This document shows, one piece after another, positions 33,029 through 41,847 of a stretch of DNA of 64,000 bases; position 1 is the stretch's first letter; each line of letters opens with the position of its first letter. Made by a program: the position numbers and the translations under genes. The stretch is from Paraburkholderia nodosa. GTDB lineage: Bacteria > Pseudomonadota > Gammaproteobacteria > Burkholderiales > Burkholderiaceae. The DNA lies in contig NZ_MCNV01000015.1 in NCBI RefSeq assembly GCF_001718195.1, positions 124,001-188,000 on the forward strand. Direction: 5' to 3'. The notes under the pieces were generated by a model. The model was not told where the DNA came from. It made no database searches and saw nothing but the letters and a program-made list of their open reading frames with translations.

Positions 33029-35380
33029 ATGAACCGCTCGCTGAAATCGCAGGCCGGTATGGTGCTGCTCGCCTGTACGTTTTGCACCCGCTCGATCGCT
33101 GCCAGTGGCGAAGCCACGCTTGCCGGCACGGTAGCGGACGCGCAGGGCCACGCGCCCGCCCATGTCCAGATCTCGCTCCAGGACGCCGGCGGCAAAAAAG
33201 TCGCCCAGACGACGGCCGACGCCAACGGGCGCTTCCGGCTCGAGGACATCGCGCCCGGCACTTACGCCGTCAACGTGGAGGCGACTGGCTACAACACCGT
33301 CACACGCGTCGCGACGGTGACACAGGGACAGGCGCCCGAGCCGGTCGCCGTCGTGCTCCAGAAAGACTCCACGCTCGACATCACCGTCAACGCCCAGCGC
33401 CTTGACCGCGCTCGCAACGGTCTCCAGCCCGAAGTGGGTGCGAGCGTCTACCGCATCACGCAGGCCGACATCGACTCGTCGCCGCAAGGCGCGAACACGC
33501 CGCTCAACCAGGTTCTGCTGCAGGCGCCCGGCGTCGCCAACGATTCCTACGGTCAGCTCCACGTGCGCGGTGACCATGCCAACCTGCAGTACCGCCTCAA
33601 CGGCATCATCATTCCGGAGCCGATCAGCGGCTTCGGGCAATCGCTCGATACGCGGATCATCGACCAGGTGAATCTCGTGACGGGTGCGCTGCCGGCTCAG
33701 TACGGCTATCGCACGGCGGGCATCGTCGACATCCGCACCAAGTCCGGCGACACCGGCAACGGCGGCACGATTGACGTTTACGGCGGCAGTCACCAGACAA
33801 TCCAGACGAGCGCCGATGTGTTCGGCTCCAGCGGCCCGTTCAGCTATTACTTCGCCGGTTCGCTCGGCCAGAACAATCTCGGCATCGAGGCGCCCACCTC
33901 GGACGGCAGCCCCCTGCACGACCACACGCGCCAGGGCAACGGTTTCGGCTACATGTCGTACCTGCTCAACCCGCTCACGCGCGTGAGTGTGATGTTCGGC
34001 ACCGCAAGCAACCAGTTCCAGATTCCGAATACGCCGGGGCTCGCCCCCGTCTACACGCTGAACGGCCAGTCCACGTTCGACTCGGCGAACCTCAACGAGA
34101 CCCAGTCGGAGCTGAACAACTTCGCGGTGGTGGCATTGCAGGGCACCAACGGTGGCGCACTCGACTACCAGGTGGCGCTCTTCACGCGCTACACGCGCAC
34201 CAAGTTCAATCCGGACCCGGTCGGCGACCTCATTTTCAATGGCGTCGCATCGGAGGACTTCCACAGCAACCAGGCGAATGGCGTTCAGGCCGATTTCACT
34301 TACCGGCTCAATGATCAACACACGCTGCGCGCGGGTCTCATGTTCCAGCAGGAGCATGCCGTGTTCGACAACAGCGTGGCCGTGTTTCCCGTCGACGCGA
34401 ACGGCAATCAGACCTCCGACCAGCCACTCACGATTCAGGATGCCAACAGCAAAACAGGCTATCTGTACAGCCTCTACCTGCAGGATGAGTGGAAGATCAC
34501 GCCGAAGCTGACACTCAACTATGGTCTGCGTTACGACCGCATGGACGAGTATGTGCAGGCCGGACAACTGAGCCCGCGCGTCGGACTCGTCTGGCAGCCG
34601 ACCAACGCGACGACGCTGCACGCCGGCTACGCGCGCTACTTCACGCCGCCGGCTTTCGAACTCGTTTCCGACTCCACGGTCAGCAAGTTCAACGGCACGA
34701 CCAACCAGAGCCCGAACGCGCAGAACGATCCCGTGAAGCCCGAACGCGCCGATTACTTCGACATCGGCATTACGCAGCGCCTCACCTCCAGCCTGACCGT
34801 TGGACTCGACGCGTACTACAAGCGCGCCAGCAATCTGCTCGACGAGGGGCAATTCGGCACCGCGCTCATCTTCACGCCATTCAATTACCAGTATGGGCGA
34901 GTCTACGGCGTGGAGTTCACGTCGAGCTACCACCAGGACAATGTGACGGCCTATCTGAATGTCGCATTCAGCCGCGCGCAGGGCAAGAACATCGAATCGG
35001 CGCAGTTCAATTTCGGCGCCGACGAACTGGCCTACATTGCAAACCATTGGGTCTACCTCGATCACGATCAGCGCATTACCGCGTCGTTCGGCGGCACCTA
35101 CTCCCTGGGCCAGACGACTCTCACCACAGATGCGATCGTAGGTAGCGGCCTGCGCAGCGGCTTTGCGAATACCGGGCGTCTGCCCTGGTATGCGCAGGTC
35201 AACGTCGGTGTGATCCAGCATTTCAGCGAACCGTTGATCGGCCGCTTCGATGCGCGGCTCGTGCTGGTCAATGCCTTCGGCCGCGTCTACCAACTGCGTG
35301 ACGGATCCGGCATCGGCGTGGGTGCGCCACAGTATGGCCCGCAGCGAGCGATCTACGCCGGCATTACCAAGCACTTCTGA
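33029..35380 (+). CDS. TonB-dependent outer-membrane receptor
   Basis: A 783-residue receptor. After a signal peptide, residues ~27-110 form a carboxypeptidase-regulatory-like Ig domain (LAGTVADAQGHAPAHVQISL). Then comes the plug (VLLQAPGVANDSYGQLHVRGDHANLQYRLNG) and a beta-barrel ending in the terminal aromatic residue of outer-membrane proteins (ITKHF). It imports a metal chelate or other large ligand with TonB energy. ExbB, ExbD and TonB follow in one operon, so the system is self-contained. The Zur-like box upstream points to zinc. Confidence 0.92.
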   Translation: MNRSLKSQAGMVLLACTFCTRSIAASGEATLAGTVADAQGHAPAHVQISLQDAGGKKVAQTTADANGRFRLEDIAPGTYAVNVEATGYNTVTRVATVTQGQAPEPVAVVLQKDSTLDITVNAQRLDRARNGLQPEVGASVYRITQADIDSSPQGANTPLNQVLLQAPGVANDSYGQLHVRGDHANLQYRLNGIIIPEPISGFGQSLDTRIIDQVNLVTGALPAQYGYRTAGIVDIRTKSGDTGNGGTIDVYGGSHQTIQTSADVFGSSGPFSYYFAGSLGQNNLGIEAPTSDGSPLHDHTRQGNGFGYMSYLLNPLTRVSVMFGTASNQFQIPNTPGLAPVYTLNGQSTFDSANLNETQSELNNFAVVALQGTNGGALDYQVALFTRYTRTKFNPDPVGDLIFNGVASEDFHSNQANGVQADFTYRLNDQHTLRAGLMFQQEHAVFDNSVAVFPVDANGNQTSDQPLTIQDANSKTGYLYSLYLQDEWKITPKLTLNYGLRYDRMDEYVQAGQLSPRVGLVWQPTNATTLHAGYARYFTPPAFELVSDSTVSKFNGTTNQSPNAQNDPVKPERADYFDIGITQRLTSSLTVGLDAYYKRASNLLDEGQFGTALIFTPFNYQYGRVYGVEFTSSYHQDNVTAYLNVAFSRAQGKNIESAQFNFGADELAYIANHWVYLDHDQRITASFGGTYSLGQTTLTTDAIVGSGLRSGFANTGRLPWYAQVNVGVIQHFSEPLIGRFDARLVLVNAFGRVYQLRDGSGIGVGAPQYGPQRAIYAGITKHF

Positions 35381-35407
35381 TCATTTCACGCGTAAAGGAG
35401 TCCAATC

Positions 35408-36001
35408 ATGAACGAATGGAACGGTATTGCCGAAGCGTTGCGGCTCGGCGGCTGGGTCATTTACCCGTTGAGCCTGCTGGCGATCTTCGCACTCGCCATC
35501 ACGTTCGACCGGATGTACGTCTGGTGGCGCTACGCCCGAATGCCGCGTGATGGCGCCGTACGCGCACTGCCGGACGAACATGTGCTGCGACGCGTGGACA
35601 TGCTGTTCGATGACAGCAGCATGCCCATCTGGCGTATCGAGGGGCAGGTCGAAACGGCCGCTTCGCAGATCGAGCGCGAGATGGGCCGCGGTCTGTGGCT
35701 GCTCGAAACGATCGTGACCGCTGCGCCGCTGCTGGGATTGCTTGGCACGATCGTCGGCATGATGCATTCGTTCCGACTGATCGGCGGCGATGGCCTCGTC
35801 AGCCCTTCGGGCGTGTCGGGGGGTGTGGCCCAGGCCCTGGTTGCCACCGCCATCGGTCTCGTGATCGCACTGATCGCACTCTTTGCGTTCAACTATTTTT
35901 CGCGTCGCGTCGACCGGCTCATGGATGACGTCGAGACCTTCGCGAACGGCCGCATCGGCGACCTGCGCCTCGCGCGCGAACGCTCCGGTGCGGCGTCATG
36001 A
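35408..36001 (+). CDS. exbB: ExbB-type proton channel (MotA/TolQ/ExbB family)
   Basis: A 197-residue protein with three helices: near 16-36, 103-124 and 140-165. The core is LLETIVTAAPLLGLLGTIVGMM and GVAQALVATAIGLVIALIAL. With ExbD it converts proton flow into TonB motion. AAAGGAG precedes the ATG, 27 bp after the receptor. Confidence 0.93.
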   Translation: MNEWNGIAEALRLGGWVIYPLSLLAIFALAITFDRMYVWWRYARMPRDGAVRALPDEHVLRRVDMLFDDSSMPIWRIEGQVETAASQIEREMGRGLWLLETIVTAAPLLGLLGTIVGMMHSFRLIGGDGLVSPSGVSGGVAQALVATAIGLVIALIALFAFNYFSRRVDRLMDDVETFANGRIGDLRLARERSGAAS

Positions 36002-36396
36002 AGCTCAGACGTGCACGCACGTCGAGACGTGGCCGCATCGAGATCATCCCGATGATTGATGTGATGTTCTTTCTGCTCGCCACGTTCATGCTGACGACAC
36101 TGGCGATGCAGCGGCTCGACGCGGTCCATATCGATCTGCCCCGAGGAGAGGCACAGCCGATGCAGATGGACCGGCCGCTCACCATCTCCGTGAATCGCGC
36201 CAACCACATCTTCGTGAACCAGCAGCCCGTTCGCCTCGATGAAGTGCGCGCGGTGGTGGCGAACCTGCTCCGAAAGGACGGGCGTATTGTCGTAGCCGCA
36301 GACGACGGCGCTTCGCATGGCGTGGTCGTGGAAGCAATACTCGAAGCGCGCAAGGCGGGCGCCGAACATTTTCTCGTTGCCGTGCATCGTGAATAG
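35998..36396 (+). CDS. exbD: ExbD-type biopolymer transport protein
   Basis: A 132-residue protein: Arg-rich cytoplasmic start, single helix with the proton-carrying Asp in IIPMIDVMFFLLATFML, then a periplasmic domain. It overlaps exbB by ATGA. Confidence 0.93.
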   Translation: MKLRRARTSRRGRIEIIPMIDVMFFLLATFMLTTLAMQRLDAVHIDLPRGEAQPMQMDRPLTISVNRANHIFVNQQPVRLDEVRAVVANLLRKDGRIVVAADDGASHGVVVEAILEARKAGAEHFLVAVHRE

Positions 36397-37126
36397 CGAA
36401 TCGCTATCACGCCGCAACCACAATGTGCGTCGCTTTATCGTTGCCGCGTCGGTGGCAGCGATAGCGTGGTGGTTCTTCCTTGCGCATCTGCGCTGGCTCA
36501 TGGGCTCCGGGCGACCCGCGGCGCCCCCGCAGGCGATAGAGCTGCAGGTCGTGGAACTACCGCGCGCGCAACGTGCAAGCGAAACGCCACACGACAACGT
36601 CCGGCTCGCTGCGCCAACCGCGCCTCACAGCGCGCCCCGCATGCAACGGCAGCAGCTGCAGGTGGCGCGCAGCAGCGCGGCGCACCATGCCCCTCGCGAG
36701 CTTACGCCGCCCCGCCCCGCACCCGACGCTCCTCGAGGCGCGACAGCCACACAGCAAGACGCATCCGCAACGCCCGCGTCAAAAACTGCGTCTGCCCCGG
36801 GCGCCGACACGCTGCAGTCCGGCGCCCCATCGAACGCCGACGGTTCGACCGGGCCCGTCAGCCAGCAGGCCCGGCTGCTCTCGCAACCCCTGCCGGAAGT
36901 CCCCGACGATCTTCGAGAGCAGGCATTTCAGGCCGTCGCCGTTGTACGCTTCGCCGTCCATGCGGACGGTACGTTCGATATCGAACTGGTGAAGCCCACG
37001 CAAAGTCCGCGGCTGAACCAGATTCTGCTTGTCACGCTGCGGCAGTGGCGCTTCTTCCCGGCAATTGAGAACGGTCGGCCCGTCGAGAGCCATCAGGACG
37101 TTCGCGTCCACTTCAATGTCAATTGA
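36389..37126 (+). CDS. tonB: TonB-type energy transducer
   Basis: About 245 residues from a GTG overlapping exbD by 8 bp (a second GTG at 36422 is possible). One N-terminal helix (FIVAASVAAIAWWFFLA), a Pro/Ala-rich spacer of ~120 residues, then the C-terminal TonB domain with VRFAVHADGTFDIELVKPTQ and LRQWRFFPAIENGRPV. It links the ExbBD motor to the receptor. Confidence 0.9.
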   Translation: MNSESLSRRNHNVRRFIVAASVAAIAWWFFLAHLRWLMGSGRPAAPPQAIELQVVELPRAQRASETPHDNVRLAAPTAPHSAPRMQRQQLQVARSSAAHHAPRELTPPRPAPDAPRGATATQQDASATPASKTASAPGADTLQSGAPSNADGSTGPVSQQARLLSQPLPEVPDDLREQAFQAVAVVRFAVHADGTFDIELVKPTQSPRLNQILLVTLRQWRFFPAIENGRPVESHQDVRVHFNVN

Positions 37127-37152
37127 CACACTGAACGATGAGCCAGGCGTGC

Positions 37153-37190
37153 ACGCGCGGCCGCTCCTTATCGTTGGGGCGGCCGCGCGT
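37153..37190 (+). terminator. Hairpin after the TonB operon
   Basis: A 15-bp stem ACGCGCGGCCGCTCC/GGGGCGGCCGCGCGT (one G-T pair) with an 8-nt loop lies 27 bp past the tonB stop. No T run follows on either strand, so termination may need help or the hairpin may protect the mRNA end. Confidence 0.55.
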
Positions 37191-37378
37191 GGCCGTCACG
37201 TCGTCGGTGAGGTTTGAGCGTGAGGAGCGTCTCGGGCAGCCCGACCATCGTCATCAAAGCGGCGTAGGGCAGGACGATCCTGAGCGTCGTGAGGTCGAAC
37301 GGCAGGAGGCGAGACGCACGCCTGCCGTTCGCGTGTTTGATACGATTCGCTTCACCCGCCCCCACAGCGAACCCCATC

Positions 37379-38272
37379 ATGGCGCGCGAAAACTTCAGCG
37401 ATCTCATTGCGTTTCTCGCCGTCGCGCGCGAGCGCAGCTTTACGCGTGCGGCCGCGCAGCTCGGCGTCTCGCAGTCGGCGCTGAGCCACACCATCCGCAG
37501 CCTCGAAACGCGTCTCGGCCTGCGTCTGCTCACGCGCACCACGCGTAGCGTCGCCACCACGGAAGCCGGCGAGCGGCTCTTTCAGGCGCTCTCGCCGCGC
37601 TTCGAGCAGATCGACGCCGAGCTTGCCGCGCTCACCGAACTGCGCGACAAGCCCGCGGGCACCATCCGCATCACCGCGATCGATCATCCCATCGACACCG
37701 TGATCTGGCCGAAGCTGCGCCCGCTCCTCGCAGACTACCCCGACATCAAGGTCGAGATCACTGTGGACTACGGCCTGCGCGACATCGTCGCCGATCGTTA
37801 CGACATCGGCGTGCGCCTGGGCGATCAGGTCGAGAAGGACATGATCGCGGTGCGCATCGGGCCGGACGTCAAGATGGCAATCGTCGGTTCTCCCGATTAT
37901 TTCGCGGCGCACAAGGCGCCGCGCGCGCCGCAGGATCTGCTCAAGCACAATTGCATTACGCTGCGGCTCACGTCGTCGGGCGGCCTGTACGCGTGGGAAC
38001 TCAAGAAGGACGAGCATGCGCTGCAAGTGCGCGTGGACGGCCAGCTCACGTTCAACGCCATGCCGCAAATGCTCAACGCGGCGCTGGACGGTCGCGGCCT
38101 CGCGTTCGTTCCCGAGAACGCCGCGTTGTCGTTCATCCGCGCAGGCCGCCTGAAAAGCGTGCTCAAGGACTGGTGCCCGGTATTTCCGGGCTATCACGCG
38201 TTTTATCCGAGCCGGCGACAGTCGTCGCGCGCGCTCGCGCTAGTGATCGACGCGCTGCGCTATCGCGCTTAG
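37379..38272 (+). CDS. LysR-family transcriptional regulator (AaeR/PtxR-like group)
   Basis: A 297-residue LTTR: MARENFSDLIAFLAVARERS, LGVSQSALSHTIRSLETRLG and an effector domain with SPDYFAAHKAPRAPQDLLKHNCITLR. This subgroup often sits by aldo/keto reductase genes, and one converges on it 26 bp away. The dyad upstream of that reductase is a possible target. Confidence 0.93.
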   Translation: MARENFSDLIAFLAVARERSFTRAAAQLGVSQSALSHTIRSLETRLGLRLLTRTTRSVATTEAGERLFQALSPRFEQIDAELAALTELRDKPAGTIRITAIDHPIDTVIWPKLRPLLADYPDIKVEITVDYGLRDIVADRYDIGVRLGDQVEKDMIAVRIGPDVKMAIVGSPDYFAAHKAPRAPQDLLKHNCITLRLTSSGGLYAWELKKDEHALQVRVDGQLTFNAMPQMLNAALDGRGLAFVPENAALSFIRAGRLKSVLKDWCPVFPGYHAFYPSRRQSSRALALVIDALRYRA

Positions 38273-38298
38273 CGTAGCGCAGCGCCTGCCGGTGCGGA

Positions 38299-39306
38299 TT
38301 ACGTACGCGTCTTGCGCCCTTCGACCGGATAGCCCGGGTCCGTATATCCCGGCGTAGAGGCATGCCCCGGCGCCACGAGGCTGTCGACGAACGTTTCGTC
38401 GTCGGGGCCGAGCTGAAGGTTCAGCGCGTCGATATAGCTGTCCCAATGCGCTTCGGTGCGCGGGCCCGCGATCGTCGAACTGACGTGACGATTCTTGAGC
38501 ACCCATGCGAGCGCGAACGCAACAGGCGTCGTGCCGCGCTCTACGGCGTAATTCGCGATCTCGGTCGCAATCCGCAACGACTCGGCGCGCCACTCCGTCT
38601 GGTGGATGCGCCGGTCGCCGCGGCCCGCTCGGCTGTCGCCGGGCGGTGGCGCATCGACGGCGTATTTGCCGGTCAGCACGCCACGCGCGAGCGGACTGTA
38701 GGGCACTACGCCTAGCCCGTAATGCGCGGCCGCGGGCAACTGCTCGACCTCGGCCGTACGATCGACGATGTTATAGAGCGGCTCGCTCGCCACGGGCCGG
38801 TCCATGCCCATCTGGTCCGCGAGGCGCACGATCTCGGCGATGCGCCAGCCACGGAAATTCGACACGCCGAAATAGCGCACCTTGCCCTGGCGGATCAGAT
38901 CGCCGACGGCGCGCACGGCTTCGTCGAGTGGCACGTTGGGCAGCGCGCGGTGAAAGTAGAGGATGTCGATATAGTCGGTTCCGAGGCGCTTCAGGCTCGC
39001 CTCCACCGACTGGTAGATCCACTTGCGCGACTGCCCCTGCTCATTCGGCCCCTGTGCGAACGGGAAACCGAATTTTGTCGCAACGACCCAGTTGTCGCGC
39101 TGCGCCGCGATGGCGCGGCCCACGATTTCTTCCGAGCGGCCTCCGCGATAGACGTCCGCCGTATCGATGAAGTTGATTCCCTGTTCGAAGGCCTTGTCGA
39201 TGATGCGTTTCGACGCGGCTTCGTCGGTCTCGCCGCCAAACATCATCGCGCCGAGGCACAGCGGCGAAACTTTGAGTGCACTGCGGCCCAGATTGCGATA
39301 GTCCAT
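38299..39306 (-). CDS. Aldo/keto reductase
   Basis: A 335-residue NADPH-dependent oxidoreductase with the AKR tetrad in place: D48 and Y53 (FIDTADVYRGG), K78 (VVATKFG) and H119 (ILYFHRAL). The cofactor part includes VPYSPLARGVLTGKY. Substrate unknown. Confidence 0.94.
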   Translation of the reverse strand: MDYRNLGRSALKVSPLCLGAMMFGGETDEAASKRIIDKAFEQGINFIDTADVYRGGRSEEIVGRAIAAQRDNWVVATKFGFPFAQGPNEQGQSRKWIYQSVEASLKRLGTDYIDILYFHRALPNVPLDEAVRAVGDLIRQGKVRYFGVSNFRGWRIAEIVRLADQMGMDRPVASEPLYNIVDRTAEVEQLPAAAHYGLGVVPYSPLARGVLTGKYAVDAPPPGDSRAGRGDRRIHQTEWRAESLRIATEIANYAVERGTTPVAFALAWVLKNRHVSSTIAGPRTEAHWDSYIDALNLQLGPDDETFVDSLVAPGHASTPGYTDPGYPVEGRKTRT

Positions 39307-39387
39307 ATCCTCTCACTTCGAGCTCGTTGCCAAAGTGGAGATTTAAATACGGAGTGGCTTTTCGATAAAGGCCTGGATCGCGCATGC

Positions 39388-39410
39388 TTTCATGAATACG
39401 ATTCATGAAA
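39388..39410. promoter_or_regulatory. Perfect 10-3-10 palindrome upstream of the aldo/keto reductase
   Basis: TTTCATGAAT-ACG-ATTCATGAAA lies 82 bp before the reductase start and just past the end of livF. Its symmetry and AT richness against a GC-rich background strongly suggest an operator, possibly for the nearby LysR regulator. Confidence 0.6.
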
Positions 39411-39427
39411 CGCTATTGACAAAAAAG

Positions 39428-40129
39428 CTACCGCGCAAAATACATATCGTGAAGCACCTCCACGTTCACCTCCCTGGCACGCGCAGCAAACGTAACCTTC
39501 CCGCCCTGCATGAGATAAACCTGATCCGCAAGCCGCAGCGCCATATTGGTATTCTGCTCCACCAGCACGATAGTACGCCCCGCCCCCTTAAGCCGCTCCA
39601 GGATCGCAAAAACTTCCTGCACCATCACAGGCGCAAGCCCAAGCGAAGGCTCATCGATCAGCATCAGTTGCGGCGAAGACATGAGCCCGCGCCCCAGCGC
39701 CAGCATCTGCGCCTGCCCGCCTGATAGCGTGCCCGCAGGCAGCGCGCGCCGCTCCTTGAGCAGCGGAAACAGCGCATAGACTTCCTCGAGCTGCGTTTTC
39801 GCCCCCGCGCGCCGCGTTTTCGCAAACGCGCCCAGCATCAGATTCTCCTCGATCGACATGTCGCGGAAAATCATGCGCCCCTCGGGCACCATCGCGACAC
39901 CGCGCTGCGCCATGTCCCATGTAGGCACGCCCGCGAGCGGCGCGCCGTCGAAGGTGATCTGACCGCGCTCCAGCGGCACGAGCCCCATGATCGCCCGTAG
40001 CAGCGTGGTCTTGCCCGCCCCGTTCGGGCCCACGATCGTCGTGACCTCGCCGCTCGCGATATTGAGCGTAACGTCCCACAACACATTGATCGCGCCATAG
40101 CCGGCGCGGGCGCTGCTGACCTCAAGCAT
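39428..40129 (-). CDS. livF: Branched-chain amino acid-type ABC ATPase (LivF)
   Basis: A 233-residue ATPase: Walker A GPNGAGKTTLL, VPEGRMIFRDMSIEENLMLG, signature LSGGQAQMLALGRGL, Walker B LMLIDEPSLGLAP, and ending HDMYFAR. It overlaps livG by 8 bp. Last gene of the liv-type operon. Confidence 0.94.
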   Translation of the reverse strand: MLEVSSARAGYGAINVLWDVTLNIASGEVTTIVGPNGAGKTTLLRAIMGLVPLERGQITFDGAPLAGVPTWDMAQRGVAMVPEGRMIFRDMSIEENLMLGAFAKTRRAGAKTQLEEVYALFPLLKERRALPAGTLSGGQAQMLALGRGLMSSPQLMLIDEPSLGLAPVMVQEVFAILERLKGAGRTIVLVEQNTNMALRLADQVYLMQGGKVTFAARAREVNVEVLHDMYFAR

Positions 40130-40868
40130 GGGCGGCCTCCCCCGTATAGCTGCGCACGACCTCGGGATCGCGGAACACTTCGGCGGGCGGCCCATCGGCG
40201 ATCAGCTTGCCGAAATTGAGCACGCACACGCGCCGGCACAGGTTCATCACGGTTTCGATATCGTGCTCGATGATGAGGATGCCTACGTTGTATCGCTCAT
40301 GCGCCGCCAGCAGCGTTTGCATGAAGCGGCGCTTGGTGGCCGTCTCGAGACCGCCCAGCACTTCGTCGAGCAACAGCAGCTTCGGCCCCGTCGCGAGCGC
40401 CTTCGCGACCTCCAGCGCCTTCAGTTCGGTGAGCGCAAGTTCGGTCGCCGCGTCGCGCTGCGCCTTGCCGTCGAGTCCCAGGAACGCGAGGATCTCGTCG
40501 ATGCGCGCCTCGTCCACTCGCCCAGTGCCGAAGCGTTGCGCGACGATCAGGTTCTCGCGCACCGTGAGCTCGTGCATGGGCTGCGGCACCTGGAACGTGC
40601 GTCCGATGCCAAGGCGCGCGCGCCGATAGAGCGGCGCTTTCAACAAATCCACATCGCCGAAACGGATCGAGCCGCTCGTGGGCCGCACGAGCCCCGAAAT
40701 CGCGTTGAAAAGCGTCGTCTTGCCCGCGCCGTTCGGGCCGACCAGCCCCACCACATCGCGCGTGCCGAGCGAGAGCTTTACACCGTTGACCGCCGTGATG
40801 CCGCCAAAGCGGATCGACACATCCTGCAGGCGCAGTTCCGCCGCCTGTTCAGCTTGCTGCATAGACAC
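40122..40868 (-). CDS. livG: Branched-chain amino acid-type ABC ATPase (LivG)
   Basis: A 248-residue ATPase with Walker A GPNGAGKTTLFNAISG, the LivG insert GIGRTFQVPQPMHELTVREN, Walker B LLLLDEVLGGL (Val in place of Pro after DE) and EHDIETVMNLC. The usual signature LSGGQ is replaced by LALTELKALEVAKALA, a divergence worth noting. It overlaps livM. Confidence 0.92.
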   Translation of the reverse strand: MSMQQAEQAAELRLQDVSIRFGGITAVNGVKLSLGTRDVVGLVGPNGAGKTTLFNAISGLVRPTSGSIRFGDVDLLKAPLYRRARLGIGRTFQVPQPMHELTVRENLIVAQRFGTGRVDEARIDEILAFLGLDGKAQRDAATELALTELKALEVAKALATGPKLLLLDEVLGGLETATKRRFMQTLLAAHERYNVGILIIEHDIETVMNLCRRVCVLNFGKLIADGPPAEVFRDPEVVRSYTGEAAHA

Positions 40869-41847
40869 CTCGCCGGGTACGTTTGAAGCGCAGCGCGGTC
40901 AGACCCGCGGGGCTCACGATGATCATCGCCACGAGCAGCATGCCCAGCACGATCTGGTGCCCCGTCGGCAGCAGGCTTTTGAGCACGAGCTGGTCGACCA
41001 GATAGACCGTCACCGCGCCCACGAGCGGTCCGAGGATGGTGCGATAGCCGCCGCAGATCGCCGCGATGATCGGCACGACGGCCCAGCTCGCGTTGAACGC
41101 GTAGTCGGGTTCGAGAAAGTTGATGTAGTGCGCGTTGAATGCGCCGACGAGCCCTGTCATCAGCGCGGAAAGCATCAGCATGGCGAGCTTGAGCATCACG
41201 CTGTTCACGCCCACCACGCGCGTGGCGTCCTCCGACTCGTGCATCGCCCGCAGCGCGAGTCCCACATGGCTGCCGCGCAGCCGCGCATAGATCGCGGCGA
41301 ACACCAGTACGAGCGTGAGCACGACGAGGTAGCCGCCGCTCTTGCTGCCGAAGTCGAAGCCCGCGACCTTCGGCAGCCCCGGGATGCTCGAAAGGCCGCT
41401 CGCGCCGCCCGTGAGATCGGACCATTCGGTCGCGATGATGCGGAAGATCTGCGCATAGGCGAGGATGGCAAGCGCGAAGTACGGCCCCTTCAGACGCAGC
41501 GCGGGCGCCATCGCAAGCGAGGCAACTGCCGCCCCCACGCCGCCCGCGAGCATCGCGGGAAACACGGGCCAGCCGGCCTTGAGCGTGAGGAGCGCGGAAA
41601 TATACGAGCCCACGCCGAAAAATGCCGCGTGGCCAAAGCTCACCATGCCGCCGAGGTTGCCGAGCAGCGCCCACGCGAGCGCCACGCCCGCGATCGTGAG
41701 CGAGGCCACCGCCAGGCTCATCAGATACAGGTTCTGCCCGAACACGAGCGGCACGCCCGCATACAGCACGGCCAGCGCCACCGCGAGCCCGGCCAGGCGC
41801 GGGCCGGACCAGGCCGATGTGATTTTCAAAGTCGACATCGATCTCAT
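40849..41847 (-). CDS. livM: Branched-chain amino acid-type ABC permease (LivM)
   Basis: A 332-residue permease with about nine helices; family features LLGNLGGMVSFGHAAFFGVGSY, RLKGPYFALAILAYAQI and GLALRAMHESEDATRVVGVN. The start is the ATGA overlap with livH at 41844-41847. Confidence 0.93.
   Translation of the reverse strand: MRSMSTLKITSAWSGPRLAGLAVALAVLYAGVPLVFGQNLYLMSLAVASLTIAGVALAWALLGNLGGMVSFGHAAFFGVGSYISALLTLKAGWPVFPAMLAGGVGAAVASLAMAPALRLKGPYFALAILAYAQIFRIIATEWSDLTGGASGLSSIPGLPKVAGFDFGSKSGGYLVVLTLVLVFAAIYARLRGSHVGLALRAMHESEDATRVVGVNSVMLKLAMLMLSALMTGLVGAFNAHYINFLEPDYAFNASWAVVPIIAAICGGYRTILGPLVGAVTVYLVDQLVLKSLLPTGHQIVLGMLLVAMIIVSPAGLTALRFKRTRRGVYAAS

Noticed and set aside
32927..35374. 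815-codon open frame opposite the TonB receptor
   Set aside because: Shadow of a GC-rich gene; composition biased to Val/Arg/Glu/Leu with no motif, while the plus strand has plug and barrel signatures.
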